Positions 1 to 6,316 of a DNA stretch of 23,240 bases are shown in pieces (position 1 is the stretch's first letter; each line of letters begins with the position of its first letter). Source of the stretch: Bacillota bacterium. GTDB lineage: Bacteria; Bacillota; Clostridia; Monoglobales; Firm-18. Below the pieces are notes generated by a model. That model was not told the DNA's origin. It did no database searches and saw only the letters and a program-made list of their open reading frames with translations. The translations under genes and the position numbers were made by a program. The DNA is taken from assembly GCA_023228885.1 (NCBI GenBank), contig JALOAJ010000039.1:1-23240 (forward strand). The letters run 5' to 3'.

Positions 1-66
1 AGCGAATCTGAAAAAGAATCCTTTATCAAAAGTTTTGGCAGGACAGAGCAAGATAAAATAGCGTAA
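1..66 (+). CDS. C-terminal end of an unidentified protein (partial, 5' end outside window)
   Basis: Frame 1 is open from the first base to a TAA at 64-66 and gives 21 residues rich in Ser, Glu and Lys, ending in TEQDKIA. It is followed by AT-rich spacer and then by the convergent tRNA terminator. The charged composition is plausible for the tail of a real gene on the + strand, but 21 codons can be open by chance and no family can be recognised. Confidence 0.4.
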   Translation, partial: SESEKESFIKSFGRTEQDKIA

Positions 67-115
67 AAATATAAAAAGAATACTCATAAAGAACCTAAGC
101 ACCTTATGAGTATTC
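62..115 (-). terminator. Rho-independent terminator of the tRNA-Pro gene
   Basis: A perfect 12-bp inverted repeat (78-89 with 104-115, arm GAATACTCATAA) encloses a 14-nt loop. On the - strand the stem is followed directly by a T-rich tract (62-77). It begins 5 nt past the tRNA 3' end. On the + strand no T-run follows the stem, so it serves the - strand. Confidence 0.75.
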
Positions 116-119
116 AGAC

Positions 120-196
120 TGGTCTGAGTGGGGAGACTCGAACTCCCGGCCTCTTGAACCCCATTCAAGCACGCTACCAAACTGCGCCACACCCAG
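120..196 (-). tRNA. tRNA-Pro (anticodon GGG)
   Basis: A full cloverleaf folds on the - strand. The acceptor stem CTGGGTG pairs with CACTCAG (one G-U pair), the D arm begins GCGCAG, and the anticodon stem CTTGA/TCAAG holds loop ATGGGGT with anticodon GGG at 160-162. The T stem GGGAG/CTCCC carries loop TTCGAGT. The discriminator is A, and a CCA end is encoded at 120-122. It reads proline codons CCC/CCU. It is a single-gene unit with its own promoter and terminator. Confidence 0.95.
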
Positions 197-216
197 ATAT
201 GTATTTTGCAAGACTT

Positions 217-245
217 ATTATAGCTTAAAAATGCAGATGTGTCAA
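217..245 (-). promoter_or_regulatory. Sigma-70-type promoter of the tRNA-Pro gene
   Basis: On the - strand there is a perfect TTGACA (240-245), a 17-nt spacer and a perfect TATAAT (217-222). The -10 box ends 20 nt before the tRNA 5' end, leaving a short leader to be processed. A full consensus match suits a stable-RNA gene. Confidence 0.85.
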
Positions 246-489
246 GGTGTTTGAGCTTTTTATTTTTGGTAGAAATCGTGCAGTCTTATTTGGCGCACAC
301 CGTTTGCCTTTTGTATTTTTTGCATTTTTGATGTTATGCAATTTATGTTAAATGGTTTTCCATCTTTTCATTTGTACATATAATCATTAAAATTATATTC
401 TGCGCCAAATGGAACATAGTGTTGATAAATCTAAAAACTCGGGATATCCTTCGTCGTGGGTGGACAGTAGCTTATCTTTAATCTTGCTG
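246..489. other. AT-rich intergenic stretch without a recognised gene
   Basis: No convincing ORF is present. The one noticeable structure is a 10-bp inverted repeat, ATTTGGCGCA at 288-297 and TGCGCCAAAT at 401-410, flanking about 100 bp of very AT-rich DNA. A smaller TTGCAT/ATGCAA repeat lies inside. No clear terminator for the - strand operon ending at 490 was found. Confidence 0.5.
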
Positions 490-1017
490 TCAGTGAGCCC
501 TTAAATCCCATCCGGGCGCATAATGGGTATCCTTAATCTGAATAATAAATAAATTCAAGCCAATGTTGTGGTTGACACTATCAGCTTTGTAAAAAACATT
601 TGACCCATTATGTTCATATTCCGCTTGCGATTTTGGAATAACATCAATGCTTACAACACGATCACGATTAGCATCAATTGGTTCCGGGTACCTTTCTCCA
701 GGTTTTATAAAACAAATTTCATTGGCTGGTTTTATTAAATTCGCAGAATAGTATTGCATCAATTCTGTTTCTGACAAAGCCGATTCAATTTCCAACACAG
801 CTAAAAAATCAAGATGATTTCCAGTTCCATATAAATTCCCCACAGACTTATATTTTGAAAGCTGTATTGTATTCGGCGGTAATGGAATTACATATAGCTG
901 ACTGGCAAACTTTCCGAGCAAGATGTTATTTTGCACATACGGCCATGAAATTGTTACGATTACAGCTAAATAAACTATAACCATAACACCCCTAATTTTG
1001 TTTTTCAATATAAACAC
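490..1017 (-). CDS. Uncharacterised membrane-anchored protein (third gene of the small operon)
   Basis: I do not recognise this protein. It has a short basic N-terminus (KNKIR), one hydrophobic segment of about 18 residues (VMVIVYLAVIVTISW), and then about 140 polar residues expected outside the membrane, with one Cys. A single-pass or signal-anchored extracytoplasmic protein fits. The start is uncertain. GTG at 1017 has AGAGG directly against it, which is too close. TTG at 1008 has the same AGAGG at workable spacing and keeps the basic residues. ATG at 984 has TAGGGG 5 nt upstream but would leave almost nothing before the hydrophobic segment. I favour TTG 1008 and list the longest form. It starts 3 nt after the stop of the preceding gene. 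Confidence 0.6.
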   Translation of the reverse strand: MFILKNKIRGVMVIVYLAVIVTISWPYVQNNILLGKFASQLYVIPLPPNTIQLSKYKSVGNLYGTGNHLDFLAVLEIESALSETELMQYYSANLIKPANEICFIKPGERYPEPIDANRDRVVSIDVIPKSQAEYEHNGSNVFYKADSVNHNIGLNLFIIQIKDTHYAPGWDLRAH

Positions 1018-1020
1018 CCT

Positions 1021-1386
1021 CTACAATTTTGAATGGGAGTAAAAGAAATGCCACCAATACGGCCAGACAGTATTATCCGCACTCCCGGATGCTGACCAAA
1101 CAGTATCCCAGCCGCCTTGCCGCCATACATCGTTTTCCTTTACAAATGTTAGTATGTCAGCTCCTACATAGTCTTTGCTAACATAATAAATTCGTGCATG
1201 GGTTTTTGAATATTTTAATATTTTGGCATATTCTATGTCTAAAACCATTGTGTTTTCTTTGTGGGTTTCTGTAAATTCATAGGCATGATTAAAGGTTAGT
1301 ATTTCACATCTAAGTAGCGAAATTCCCCAAATAAAAAGAAACCATACTACTGGATTTAAATAAATAAACTTCAATTTACTCCTCAT
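1021..1386 (-). CDS. Uncharacterised small membrane protein, Trp-rich C-terminus (second gene of the small operon)
   Basis: This 121-residue protein starts at ATG 1386. That ATG has GAAAGGGGGC 5 nt upstream and overlaps the stop of the preceding 41-codon ORF as ATGA, a sign of translational coupling. A start six codons further upstream (1404) lacks such a site. It has a basic start (MRSKLK), a hydrophobic segment at about 9-25, and an extracytoplasmic part ending in a cluster of aromatics (WGGWDTVW..., then WPYWWHFFY). The function is unknown. Together with its neighbours it forms a set of small envelope proteins from one promoter. Confidence 0.65.
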   Translation of the reverse strand: MRSKLKFIYLNPVVWFLFIWGISLLRCEILTFNHAYEFTETHKENTMVLDIEYAKILKYSKTHARIYYVSKDYVGADILTFVKENDVWRQGGWDTVWSASGSADNTVWPYWWHFFYSHSKL

Positions 1387-1508
1387 AACTGCCCCCTTTC
1401 GCACTTAGCCAACAAATCATGATCAATCATGATTTCAAAATGACCACCGAGAGCATGTGGCATGGGAAAACTAATTCCGTGTTTATCAAAAATTGAGTAT
1501 ATCCGCAT
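1383..1508 (-). CDS. Small 41-residue protein, first ORF of the small operon
   Basis: The ORF runs ATG 1508 to TGA 1383 and encodes MRIYSIFDKHGISFPMPHA... ending in AKCERGQL. Its support is translational rather than by homology. A near-perfect Shine-Dalgarno site (GGAAGGAG) lies 6 nt before the ATG, and the stop overlaps the next start as ATGA. It has no membrane segment and carries four His and one Cys. It could be a genuine small protein, a coupling leader for the next gene, or the truncated N-terminus of a longer ancestor. No family is recognised. Confidence 0.55.
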   Translation of the reverse strand: MRIYSIFDKHGISFPMPHALGGHFEIMIDHDLLAKCERGQL

Positions 1509-1535
1509 TAGCAACTCCTTCCTTAAATTGTGGGT

Positions 1536-1612
1536 AAGTGAAAAAATACGATTTTCTTCACTTTTTAGAATTTTTCAATTTTACTTCTCTTACTTTCCGT
1601 TTCATATGCCAT
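1536..1612 (-). promoter_or_regulatory. Leader of the small operon: 15-codon ORF followed by a hairpin
   Basis: Between the promoter and the 41-codon ORF the - strand transcript carries ATG 1612 to TAA 1565 (15 codons, MAYETESKRSKIEKF). One nucleotide later a stem-loop spans 1536-1563: a 7-bp AAGTGAA/TTCACTT stem extended by AAAAT/ATTTT with one bulged base. The mini-ORF has no well-spaced ribosome site. The arrangement resembles an attenuation leader but may be coincidental. On the + strand a T-run follows the hairpin, so it could also stop antisense transcripts. Confidence 0.25.
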
Positions 1613-1649
1613 AGCTTTGTTATACCCTTTGCCTTCCAACTTTAAATTC

Positions 1650-1677
1650 ATTATACTATTTTTTGTATTGTTGTCAA
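1650..1677 (-). promoter_or_regulatory. Sigma-70-type promoter of the small membrane-protein operon
   Basis: On the - strand there is TTGACA (1672-1677), a 16-nt spacer and TATAAT (1650-1655). Both hexamers match consensus. It would start transcription near 1643, about 135 nt before the first well-supported start codon at 1508. A further TTGACA with a poor -10 lies upstream. Confidence 0.65.
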
Positions 1678-1864
1678 CCTTACCTTGTAATAATATTTTT
1701 GTCAATTCTGCAGCTGCCACAATAGATAAGATTAAAAGGAGTACAACAATTAATACCCCCTATGACAGATTCCGGGATAAACGGCATTACTGTTCAAATA
1801 GTGGGCGGAATGTTGGATGTCAACTTAAATTTAATGGAATATGGTTTTTAGTCCTTTTAGCATG

Positions 1865-2005
1865 CTAATTATTTATAACTTCGTTCACAAACTGCATAAT
1901 AATTGGGTCATCGGTTTCAGCCATCATCTTGTACAGCCTTTTTCTTAAACCTTCAATTTCGGTTTTGCATTTTGGCTCATTTATCAAATTATTAGACGCA
2001 CAAGC
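1865..2005 (-). pseudogene. Remnant of a sulfatase-like C-terminus
   Basis: On the - strand a frame open for 46 codons ends at TAG 1865-1867. It contains EGLRKRLYKMMAETDDPII and then MQFVNEVINN. A Leu-Arg-x-x-Leu then (W/M)-M-x-E-T-x-DP pattern is typical of the last residues of arylsulfatase-family proteins. The frame is closed by a stop 8 nt beyond the end of the UroD-like gene, and there is no usable start, so the rest of the gene is gone. It may once have been the third gene after the LacI and UroD-like genes. The identification rests on a short recalled pattern. Confidence 0.4.
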
Positions 2006-2011
2006 TTAAAT

Positions 2012-3082
2012 TCATAAATATCTGTTCCATAGTTCTTGTGAGCGCTGCGCGTTTTCCACTACTGTATTTATTGCAAGCCCTTGATGCGGAAGTTTTTCAA
2101 AAATCCAATCAAGGTCTTTATCGGATATATCTCCCCAAATAATTAACGGTTTTTGTTTTAGTATGGTTTTATGCCTGTCAAAAAGCTCTTCTGCACCCGG
2201 ACCGCCTGAATCTATATGCAGTTCAAGGGCGGTCATTCCCATGTCAATATAAGCTTGTGTCGGCACAAACCCGGTAGAATGCTGGTGCATAATGCAACCT
2301 TTAAACGACCTTACAATTCGTTCGTCGCAAACTTGGATAAATTCGTCATATAAAGCGGGAGAAATAAGTGCAGCGGCATCCTCCTGATGCCAGATGGTGC
2401 CCTCCGGCGCCCACATATGGTAATAAAACGAACCTACTCCGTTATAAAATAGCGGTATTTTACTTAATTGATACTTTCCGAATTCTATAAATAAGTCAGT
2501 TAATTTTTCGCAAACTGCTTTTGTTTCTTCGGGCTTTTCCATCATTGCAAATATAAATTCCTCGCCATCGTATAATGCGGAGAGCAAGTCGCTGATTCCC
2601 CTCATGCGAGTTGTGCCTATCGGATATCTTCCCCTGCTTTTTTTTGCTATTTTATCAATAAACTCACCCATTTTAATTACCCACGGATTATTGATGTCGA
2701 AAGCGGGAATATTATTGGCAGAAATATCGTATGCCGGCGCTTTGCTATAAATTGAGCCCGTTTTGTGGTTGGCGAATATTAGGCACCCAAGCAAAGCCTC
2801 CATCCATGGAATACCCCAAAAACCGCTTGCACTCCAAATAAAGTCACCGCCAAGCGCTTCGTGTTCTGTGAACATTCTTTCATAGTCGTCAAGATACCTT
2901 TCTACCATGAAGTCATTTGGCTTAAGTTCTGTATTTTCCGGTAGAGATTTTGCTGCATTGTATCTTATCAAAGGATATTCACTACCATAAAAAAATCCAA
3001 ACAATGGTCTTTCATTTTCTTTACTGTAAAATTTCTTAAAATTCTCAATCCTTGTTTGAATGTCTATCATATTATTTGACAT
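2012..3082 (-). CDS. UroD-like (uroporphyrinogen decarboxylase / cobamide methyltransferase superfamily) protein
   Basis: This 356-residue cytoplasmic protein is a plausible member of the UroD-like TIM-barrel superfamily, which includes uroporphyrinogen decarboxylase and the MtaA/CmuA methyltransferases. Supporting signs are length, an early Arg-rich substrate region, and the late block GCIMHQHSTG (about 262-271) followed by ALELHIDSGGPG. Methyltransferase members bind zinc through His-x-Cys at that block. Here it reads His266-Gln-His268, so the Cys is replaced. Haem synthesis is unlikely, since no haem genes are near. The start ATG 3082 has GGTGG 9 nt upstream. It lies 126 bp downstream of the LacI gene on the same strand and may be co-transcribed or use a weak internal promoter. 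Substrate unknown; such proteins are common beside sugar-utilisation genes. Confidence 0.75.
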   Translation of the reverse strand: MSNNMIDIQTRIENFKKFYSKENERPLFGFFYGSEYPLIRYNAAKSLPENTELKPNDFMVERYLDDYERMFTEHEALGGDFIWSASGFWGIPWMEALLGCLIFANHKTGSIYSKAPAYDISANNIPAFDINNPWVIKMGEFIDKIAKKSRGRYPIGTTRMRGISDLLSALYDGEEFIFAMMEKPEETKAVCEKLTDLFIEFGKYQLSKIPLFYNGVGSFYYHMWAPEGTIWHQEDAAALISPALYDEFIQVCDERIVRSFKGCIMHQHSTGFVPTQAYIDMGMTALELHIDSGGPGAEELFDRHKTILKQKPLIIWGDISDKDLDWIFEKLPHQGLAINTVVENAQRSQELWNRYL

Positions 3083-3165
3083 ATATGCAGTCCACCGCTT
3101 TATATCCGTTTATTATCATTTTTAATTTTTATGTTATATAAATATTATTTATTATGTAAGCCTTC

Positions 3166-3194
3166 TTATAAAACTGTGCGAAACTTGATTGCAA
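3166..3194 (-). promoter_or_regulatory. Possible weak promoter for the UroD-like gene
   Basis: On the - strand there is TTGCAA (3189-3194), a 17-nt spacer and TTATAA (3166-3171) in the gap after the LacI gene. Both boxes deviate from consensus and the region is very AT-rich, so this could be chance. If real, it would allow expression apart from lacI. Confidence 0.25.
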
Positions 3195-3208
3195 CGAAGG
3201 TTTACGCA

Positions 3209-4252
3209 TCATGCGCAAGGGGATCCTGTTGAATTTCTGGTTATCAATATGGGGTCGTAGTTTACTCTGACGGAAAATTGGGATTTCCCGTTAATTTTGT
3301 CGTGTAACAAATCAATAGCCAGCTTTGCCCTTTGGGCAGTGCAGTGCTCCACTGTGGTTAAGGCGGGTGATATAAGTTCTGAAATTGGAATATTATCAAA
3401 CCCGGCAACCGACACCTCGCCGGGGAGGGATATATTCAATTCATTAAGCGCTTTTATCACGCCTATGGCAATCATGTCATTTGCGCCAACAACCGCAGTA
3501 GGTTTCTGTTTACCGTATTTGAACAGTTTAACGGTTTCGTTATAACCAAGCTCTATTTCATAATTGGCATCATCATATTCATATTCTTGATGGTCGGTTA
3601 TAACATTAAGCTCCGCATAGCCTCGCAAACCCGAGGATAACCCTTGTAATCTTCTTTTTCTTGACAGTGAGCTGCCCTCTATCGGGCTGGTAATAAAGGA
3701 TATTCTTTTATGATTTAATTCAAGTAAATGCGCTGCCAACAATTCGCCGGCCTTGTAGCTGTTAAGAGTTACGATATCTGTTTCAAAGTCTTCGTCTGTT
3801 TCACCGATAACAACCAAAGGAATGTTTAGCCCTTTTGCTCTGATTATGTCCGACAAACTTGGGGTAAACCCATAAATAATCCCTGCAATTTTCATATTGA
3901 TTAAAAATTTATAATAATCCTGTTCGTTTTTGGAATCTCTGTTGGTGTTTACTATTATAATTTTATAATCTTTTGCTTGCGCGTATATATTTATGTATTT
4001 AATTAAAAATGGATAAAATAAATTTGAAATGTTGGGGACAACAATTGCAATTACATTGTCCGAAATTTTAGTATAATTTTGTATTTTAGCGCGCGGAACA
4101 AAATTTAATTGCCTAACCGCTTCATATACCCTCTTTTTTGTGGCATCTGAAATAGCCTCTTCCGTGTTGTTTAACACGAATGATACCGTTGATTGTGAAA
4201 CCCCTGCAAGCCTTGCGACATCCTTCATTGTTTTTCTTTTTTTGTTAGGCAT
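3209..4252 (-). CDS. LacI/GalR-family transcriptional repressor
   Basis: This 347-residue protein carries a classic LacI helix-turn-helix at residues 8-29 (TMKDVARLAGVSQSTVSFVLNN), a hinge, and a periplasmic-binding-protein-like effector domain from about 66 onward. Family landmarks include NLFYPFLIKYI, AGIIYG, GANDMIAIGVIKAL, VSVAGFDNIP and LTTVEH. It should bind an inverted-repeat operator as a dimer and be released by a sugar-type ligand. GGGGTG precedes ATG 4252. It is divergent from the sugar-uptake operon, and its own promoter is overlaid by a perfect inverted repeat. Autoregulation plus control of the + operon is therefore the likely role. The effector ligand is unknown. Confidence 0.93.
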   Translation of the reverse strand: MPNKKRKTMKDVARLAGVSQSTVSFVLNNTEEAISDATKKRVYEAVRQLNFVPRAKIQNYTKISDNVIAIVVPNISNLFYPFLIKYINIYAQAKDYKIIIVNTNRDSKNEQDYYKFLINMKIAGIIYGFTPSLSDIIRAKGLNIPLVVIGETDEDFETDIVTLNSYKAGELLAAHLLELNHKRISFITSPIEGSSLSRKRRLQGLSSGLRGYAELNVITDHQEYEYDDANYEIELGYNETVKLFKYGKQKPTAVVGANDMIAIGVIKALNELNISLPGEVSVAGFDNIPISELISPALTTVEHCTAQRAKLAIDLLHDKINGKSQFSVRVNYDPILITRNSTGSPCA

Positions 4253-4271
4253 TTTTTCACCCCATATTCTC

Positions 4272-4305
4272 TATTTATTAATATTTTACCAAATATTAAT
4301 AAATA
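4272..4305. promoter_or_regulatory. Likely operator of the LacI-type repressor (site 1)
   Basis: A perfect 15-bp inverted repeat, TATTTATTAATATTT (4272-4286) and its complement (4291-4305), is separated by TACC. It covers the -10 box and the whole spacer of the lacI promoter, so a bound protein would block lacI transcription. The two-fold symmetry suits a LacI-family dimer. It lacks the central CG common in this family's operators, so the assignment is inferred from position and symmetry. Confidence 0.6.
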
Positions 4306-4311
4306 TGTCAA
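4283..4311 (-). promoter_or_regulatory. Promoter of the LacI-type repressor gene
   Basis: On the - strand there is TTGACA (4306-4311), a 17-nt spacer and TAAAAT (4283-4288). Transcription would start near 4276, giving a leader of about 25 nt with GGGGTG before the start codon at 4252. Confidence 0.75.
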
Positions 4312-4375
4312 GAATATTTTTAATTTTTAAGGGGTGAAAAATATTTGAAATGCAAAATGCAAAAAAGATTGTAAC

Positions 4376-4424
4376 TTAGCAATTTCGAAGTGATTTTTAA
4401 AAGTAAAAAATCATAGTTTGCTAA
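4376..4424. repeat. Nested inverted repeat in the divergent intergenic region
   Basis: The outer arms are TTAGCAA (4376-4382) and TTGCTAA (4418-4424). The inner arms are TGATTTTT (4391-4398) and AAAAATCA (4406-4413). The structure lies upstream of the + promoter, so it is not in that transcript and would act, if at all, as DNA. The right outer arm is shared with proposed operator site 2. Confidence 0.4.
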
Positions 4425-4445
4425 TTTTATTTAAAATATTAGTAA
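4418..4445. promoter_or_regulatory. Candidate second operator for the LacI-type repressor (site 2)
   Basis: TTGCTAATTTTA (4418-4429), a 4-nt gap, then AAATATTAGTAA (4434-4445). Site 1 has the same 12-4-12 layout (TTATTAATATTT, 4 nt, AAATATTAATAA). The right half matches 11 of 12 bases and the left half 8 of 12. It sits 20 bp upstream of the -35 box of the + operon, 143 bp centre to centre from site 1, so cooperative binding or looping is possible. AT-rich background makes chance matches easier. Confidence 0.45.
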
Positions 4446-4465
4446 GTATATAAGCGATATATTTA

Positions 4466-4494
4466 TTGACAATAAAGGCTGGTTTTGTTATTAT
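4466..4494 (+). promoter_or_regulatory. Promoter of the main + strand operon
   Basis: TTGACA (4466-4471), a 17-nt spacer and TATTAT (4489-4494) predict a start near 4501, about 43 nt before the aldolase start codon. A small dyad, TTTATT-GAC-AATAAA (4462-4476), overlaps the -35 box. No internal terminator is evident between here and the right edge, so one long transcript is plausible. Confidence 0.75.
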
Positions 4495-4543
4495 GTATTT
4501 GTGGCTTACTGAAATGATCATACTTGCAAAAAGGGGTAAATAA

Positions 4544-5341
4544 ATGCGAAAAGATATATTAAATCATGAAATTAAAGTTGGGGGATGGATTCAAATAGGA
4601 AGCCCGGTATCGGGTGAAATTTTAGCTAAAGCGGGCTTTGATTGGATTGCCATAGACTTAGAACATACCGAAATTGAACTTAAGGATTTTACAAATATCA
4701 TGCGCGGCATTTCCCGCTACAATGTATTTCCTATGGCGAGGGTATGCAAAAACAGTACAATTTCCATAAGAAAATGTTTAGATTGTGGGGCGAAGGGAAT
4801 AATTGTTCCTTTGATTAACACCAAAGCAGAGGCGGAAAGCGCTGTCAGGGCGTGTAAATTCCCGCCGGATGGGGTTAGGGGCTTTGCTTTTGCGCGCGCA
4901 AATGAATGGGGCGTGGGTTTTGACGAATATGCCAAAACGGCAAATGATGAAATTGTTGTAATGATTATGATTGAAACAAAGGAAGCTGTTGAAAACATTG
5001 AAGAAATTGTATCGGTTGAGGGTGTTGACGGCGTATTTATAGGTCATTATGACCTATCAGGTTCTTACGGAGTGCCGGGTGAGACGGAACATACATATAT
5101 CACAGAAGCTAAAGACAAGGTTTTAAGAGCATGTAAAAAATATAACAAGGTTATAGGGCAGCATATTGTTTTACCAACCGAAGAAAATGTTAAAATTGCC
5201 GTTGAGTCAGGATACACATTTTTAGCTTTGGGTATAGACACCGTTTTTATCAGCGCAGGGGCGAAAACTGCATTAAATATGGTGAAAAGATGCGAAACAA
5301 AGGTTACCGTCGGAGGGAATCAATGGCAAACATATTTATAA
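4544..5341 (+). CDS. HpcH/HpaI-family class II aldolase (2-keto-3-deoxy-sugar-acid aldolase type)
   Basis: This 265-residue cytoplasmic enzyme belongs to the metal-dependent pyruvate aldolases that cleave 2-keto-3-deoxy acids or 4-hydroxy-2-oxo acids into pyruvate and an aldehyde. Visible hallmarks are DLEHTEIE (38-45, catalytic-base region), Arg66, the PPDGVRGFAFARAN phosphate/pyruvate loop (107-120), Glu144 in MIETKEAVENI, and Asp170 in IGHYDLSGSYG. The last two match the metal ligands of HpaI/GarL. The usual GP before DLS is GHY here. Start ATG 4544 has AAAAGGGG 7 nt upstream. It is the first gene of the operon and overlaps the dehydrogenase gene by 19 nt. Its place beside a sugar importer points to sugar-acid breakdown rather than aromatic catabolism. 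Confidence 0.88.
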   Translation: MRKDILNHEIKVGGWIQIGSPVSGEILAKAGFDWIAIDLEHTEIELKDFTNIMRGISRYNVFPMARVCKNSTISIRKCLDCGAKGIIVPLINTKAEAESAVRACKFPPDGVRGFAFARANEWGVGFDEYAKTANDEIVVMIMIETKEAVENIEEIVSVEGVDGVFIGHYDLSGSYGVPGETEHTYITEAKDKVLRACKKYNKVIGQHIVLPTEENVKIAVESGYTFLALGIDTVFISAGAKTALNMVKRCETKVTVGGNQWQTYL

Positions 5342-6249
5342 CAAGTGAATTTTTTGGTAAGTTTTCAAAACAAGGACCGGAAATTTTAAAAGATGCCGGA
5401 CACACAATTATAGACCCATACGGGCATAAATTTTTGTTGCCGGATGAAATTATTAAATATTCAAAAGATTCGGATGCATTTATTTGCGATTTGGAGCAAG
5501 TAAATAAAAAAGTTATTGACAATTCGCCTGCTTTAAAAATTATATCCCGTCGAGGTGTTGGGGTTGATAGCGTTGATGTTTCATATGCCGAAAGTAAAGG
5601 AATTACGGTGGCTAAAACTTTAGGTGTTGTGGAGGCTCCGGTAGCGGAACTTGTAATGGCATATATTTTAGAGTTTTCAAGAGGCATATCAAAGCACAAT
5701 ATTGATTTGCACAACGGAAAATGGTTTAAGCAAGAAAGCCATAGCGTTGATGGCATGACTTTAGGGATTGTCGGAATGGGAAAAATTGCGTATGAGGTGG
5801 CAAGGCGGGCAAAAGCATTTAATATGAAGCTGATTTATTCGGATTATAATAAGAACGAGAAGGCTGAAAAAAGCTTTGACGCAAAAAAGGTGTCGTTTGA
5901 AAATTTGCTGAGAAGCTCGGACTTTATTTCAATACATACACCTCTTAATGATGAAACAAAAGGAATGTTTGATTATGCGTCAATTTCTAAAATGAAGAAA
6001 GGCGCTTATCTAATAAACACGGCGCGAGGTTTGATTATTGATGAACATGGTTTATACAGGGCGGTAAAGGAAAGAAAGATAAAAGGCGCGGCAATTGATG
6101 TTTTTGATGTTGAGCCGAAAGAAAACAGCATTTTAAATGAGTTGGATGAGGTAATTTTGACTCCTCATATAGGAACTTTTACACAAGAGATATTCATAAA
6201 GATGGATATTGTAGCAGCCGAAAATGTTGTAAACTTTCTTAGAAGATAA
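5323..6249 (+). CDS. D-2-hydroxyacid dehydrogenase (NAD-dependent, phosphoglycerate dehydrogenase-like)
   Basis: This 308-residue oxidoreductase interconverts a 2-keto acid and a D-2-hydroxy acid with NAD(P)H. Landmarks are RRGVGVDSVD, the EAPVAELVMAYIL region, a nucleotide-binding GIVGMGKIA at about 148-156, and the catalytic triad: Arg235 in NTARGLIID, Glu264 in DVFDVEP, and His282 in LTPHIG. The third Gly of GxGxxG is Ala here, a tolerated variant. Start ATG 5323 has CGGAGGG 5 nt upstream; an ORF opening further upstream has no such site. It overlaps the aldolase end by 19 nt, which indicates tight coupling. It probably acts on a keto or hydroxy acid made or used by the aldolase. The substrate is not readable from the sequence. 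Confidence 0.88.
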   Translation: MANIFITSEFFGKFSKQGPEILKDAGHTIIDPYGHKFLLPDEIIKYSKDSDAFICDLEQVNKKVIDNSPALKIISRRGVGVDSVDVSYAESKGITVAKTLGVVEAPVAELVMAYILEFSRGISKHNIDLHNGKWFKQESHSVDGMTLGIVGMGKIAYEVARRAKAFNMKLIYSDYNKNEKAEKSFDAKKVSFENLLRSSDFISIHTPLNDETKGMFDYASISKMKKGAYLINTARGLIIDEHGLYRAVKERKIKGAAIDVFDVEPKENSILNELDEVILTPHIGTFTQEIFIKMDIVAAENVVNFLRR

Positions 6250-6316
6250 AAATCAATATGCGTCCAATGCCAAGAATGGCGGCATTTTAAAAGCAAGAAA
6301 GAGAGGGCATAAAACA

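Noticed and set aside
120..196. tRNA-Pro gene as a mobile-element attachment site
   Set aside because: No integrase gene and no duplicated tRNA 3' end were seen in the window.
398..505. - strand open frame GLTDSKIKDKLLSTHDEG and onward, downstream of the small operon
   Set aside because: It has no start codon or ribosome site and is preceded at once by a stop. Its length of about 35 codons is compatible with chance.
1726..1860. Short + strand frame ending MTDSGINGITVQIVGG and then MLDVNLNLMEYGF
   Set aside because: The composition is protein-like, but an in-frame stop precedes it and the nearest ribosome site (AAAAGGAG) is about 20 nt from the ATG. A gene fragment is possible but unsupported.
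1617..1868. 83-codon + strand ORF with a hydrophobic N-terminus
   Set aside because: It has no ribosome site, runs over the consensus - strand promoter at 1650-1677, and its second half is low-quality basic sequence.
2012..3082. Haem-pathway uroporphyrinogen decarboxylase (hemE)
   Set aside because: The sequence fits only the broad UroD-like superfamily. No other tetrapyrrole genes are near, and the context is sugar uptake.
6260..6290. AATGCC/GGCATT hairpin between the dehydrogenase and the second UroD-like gene
   Set aside because: The stem is only 6 bp and lacks a T-run, so I do not call it a terminator; the operon probably continues through it.
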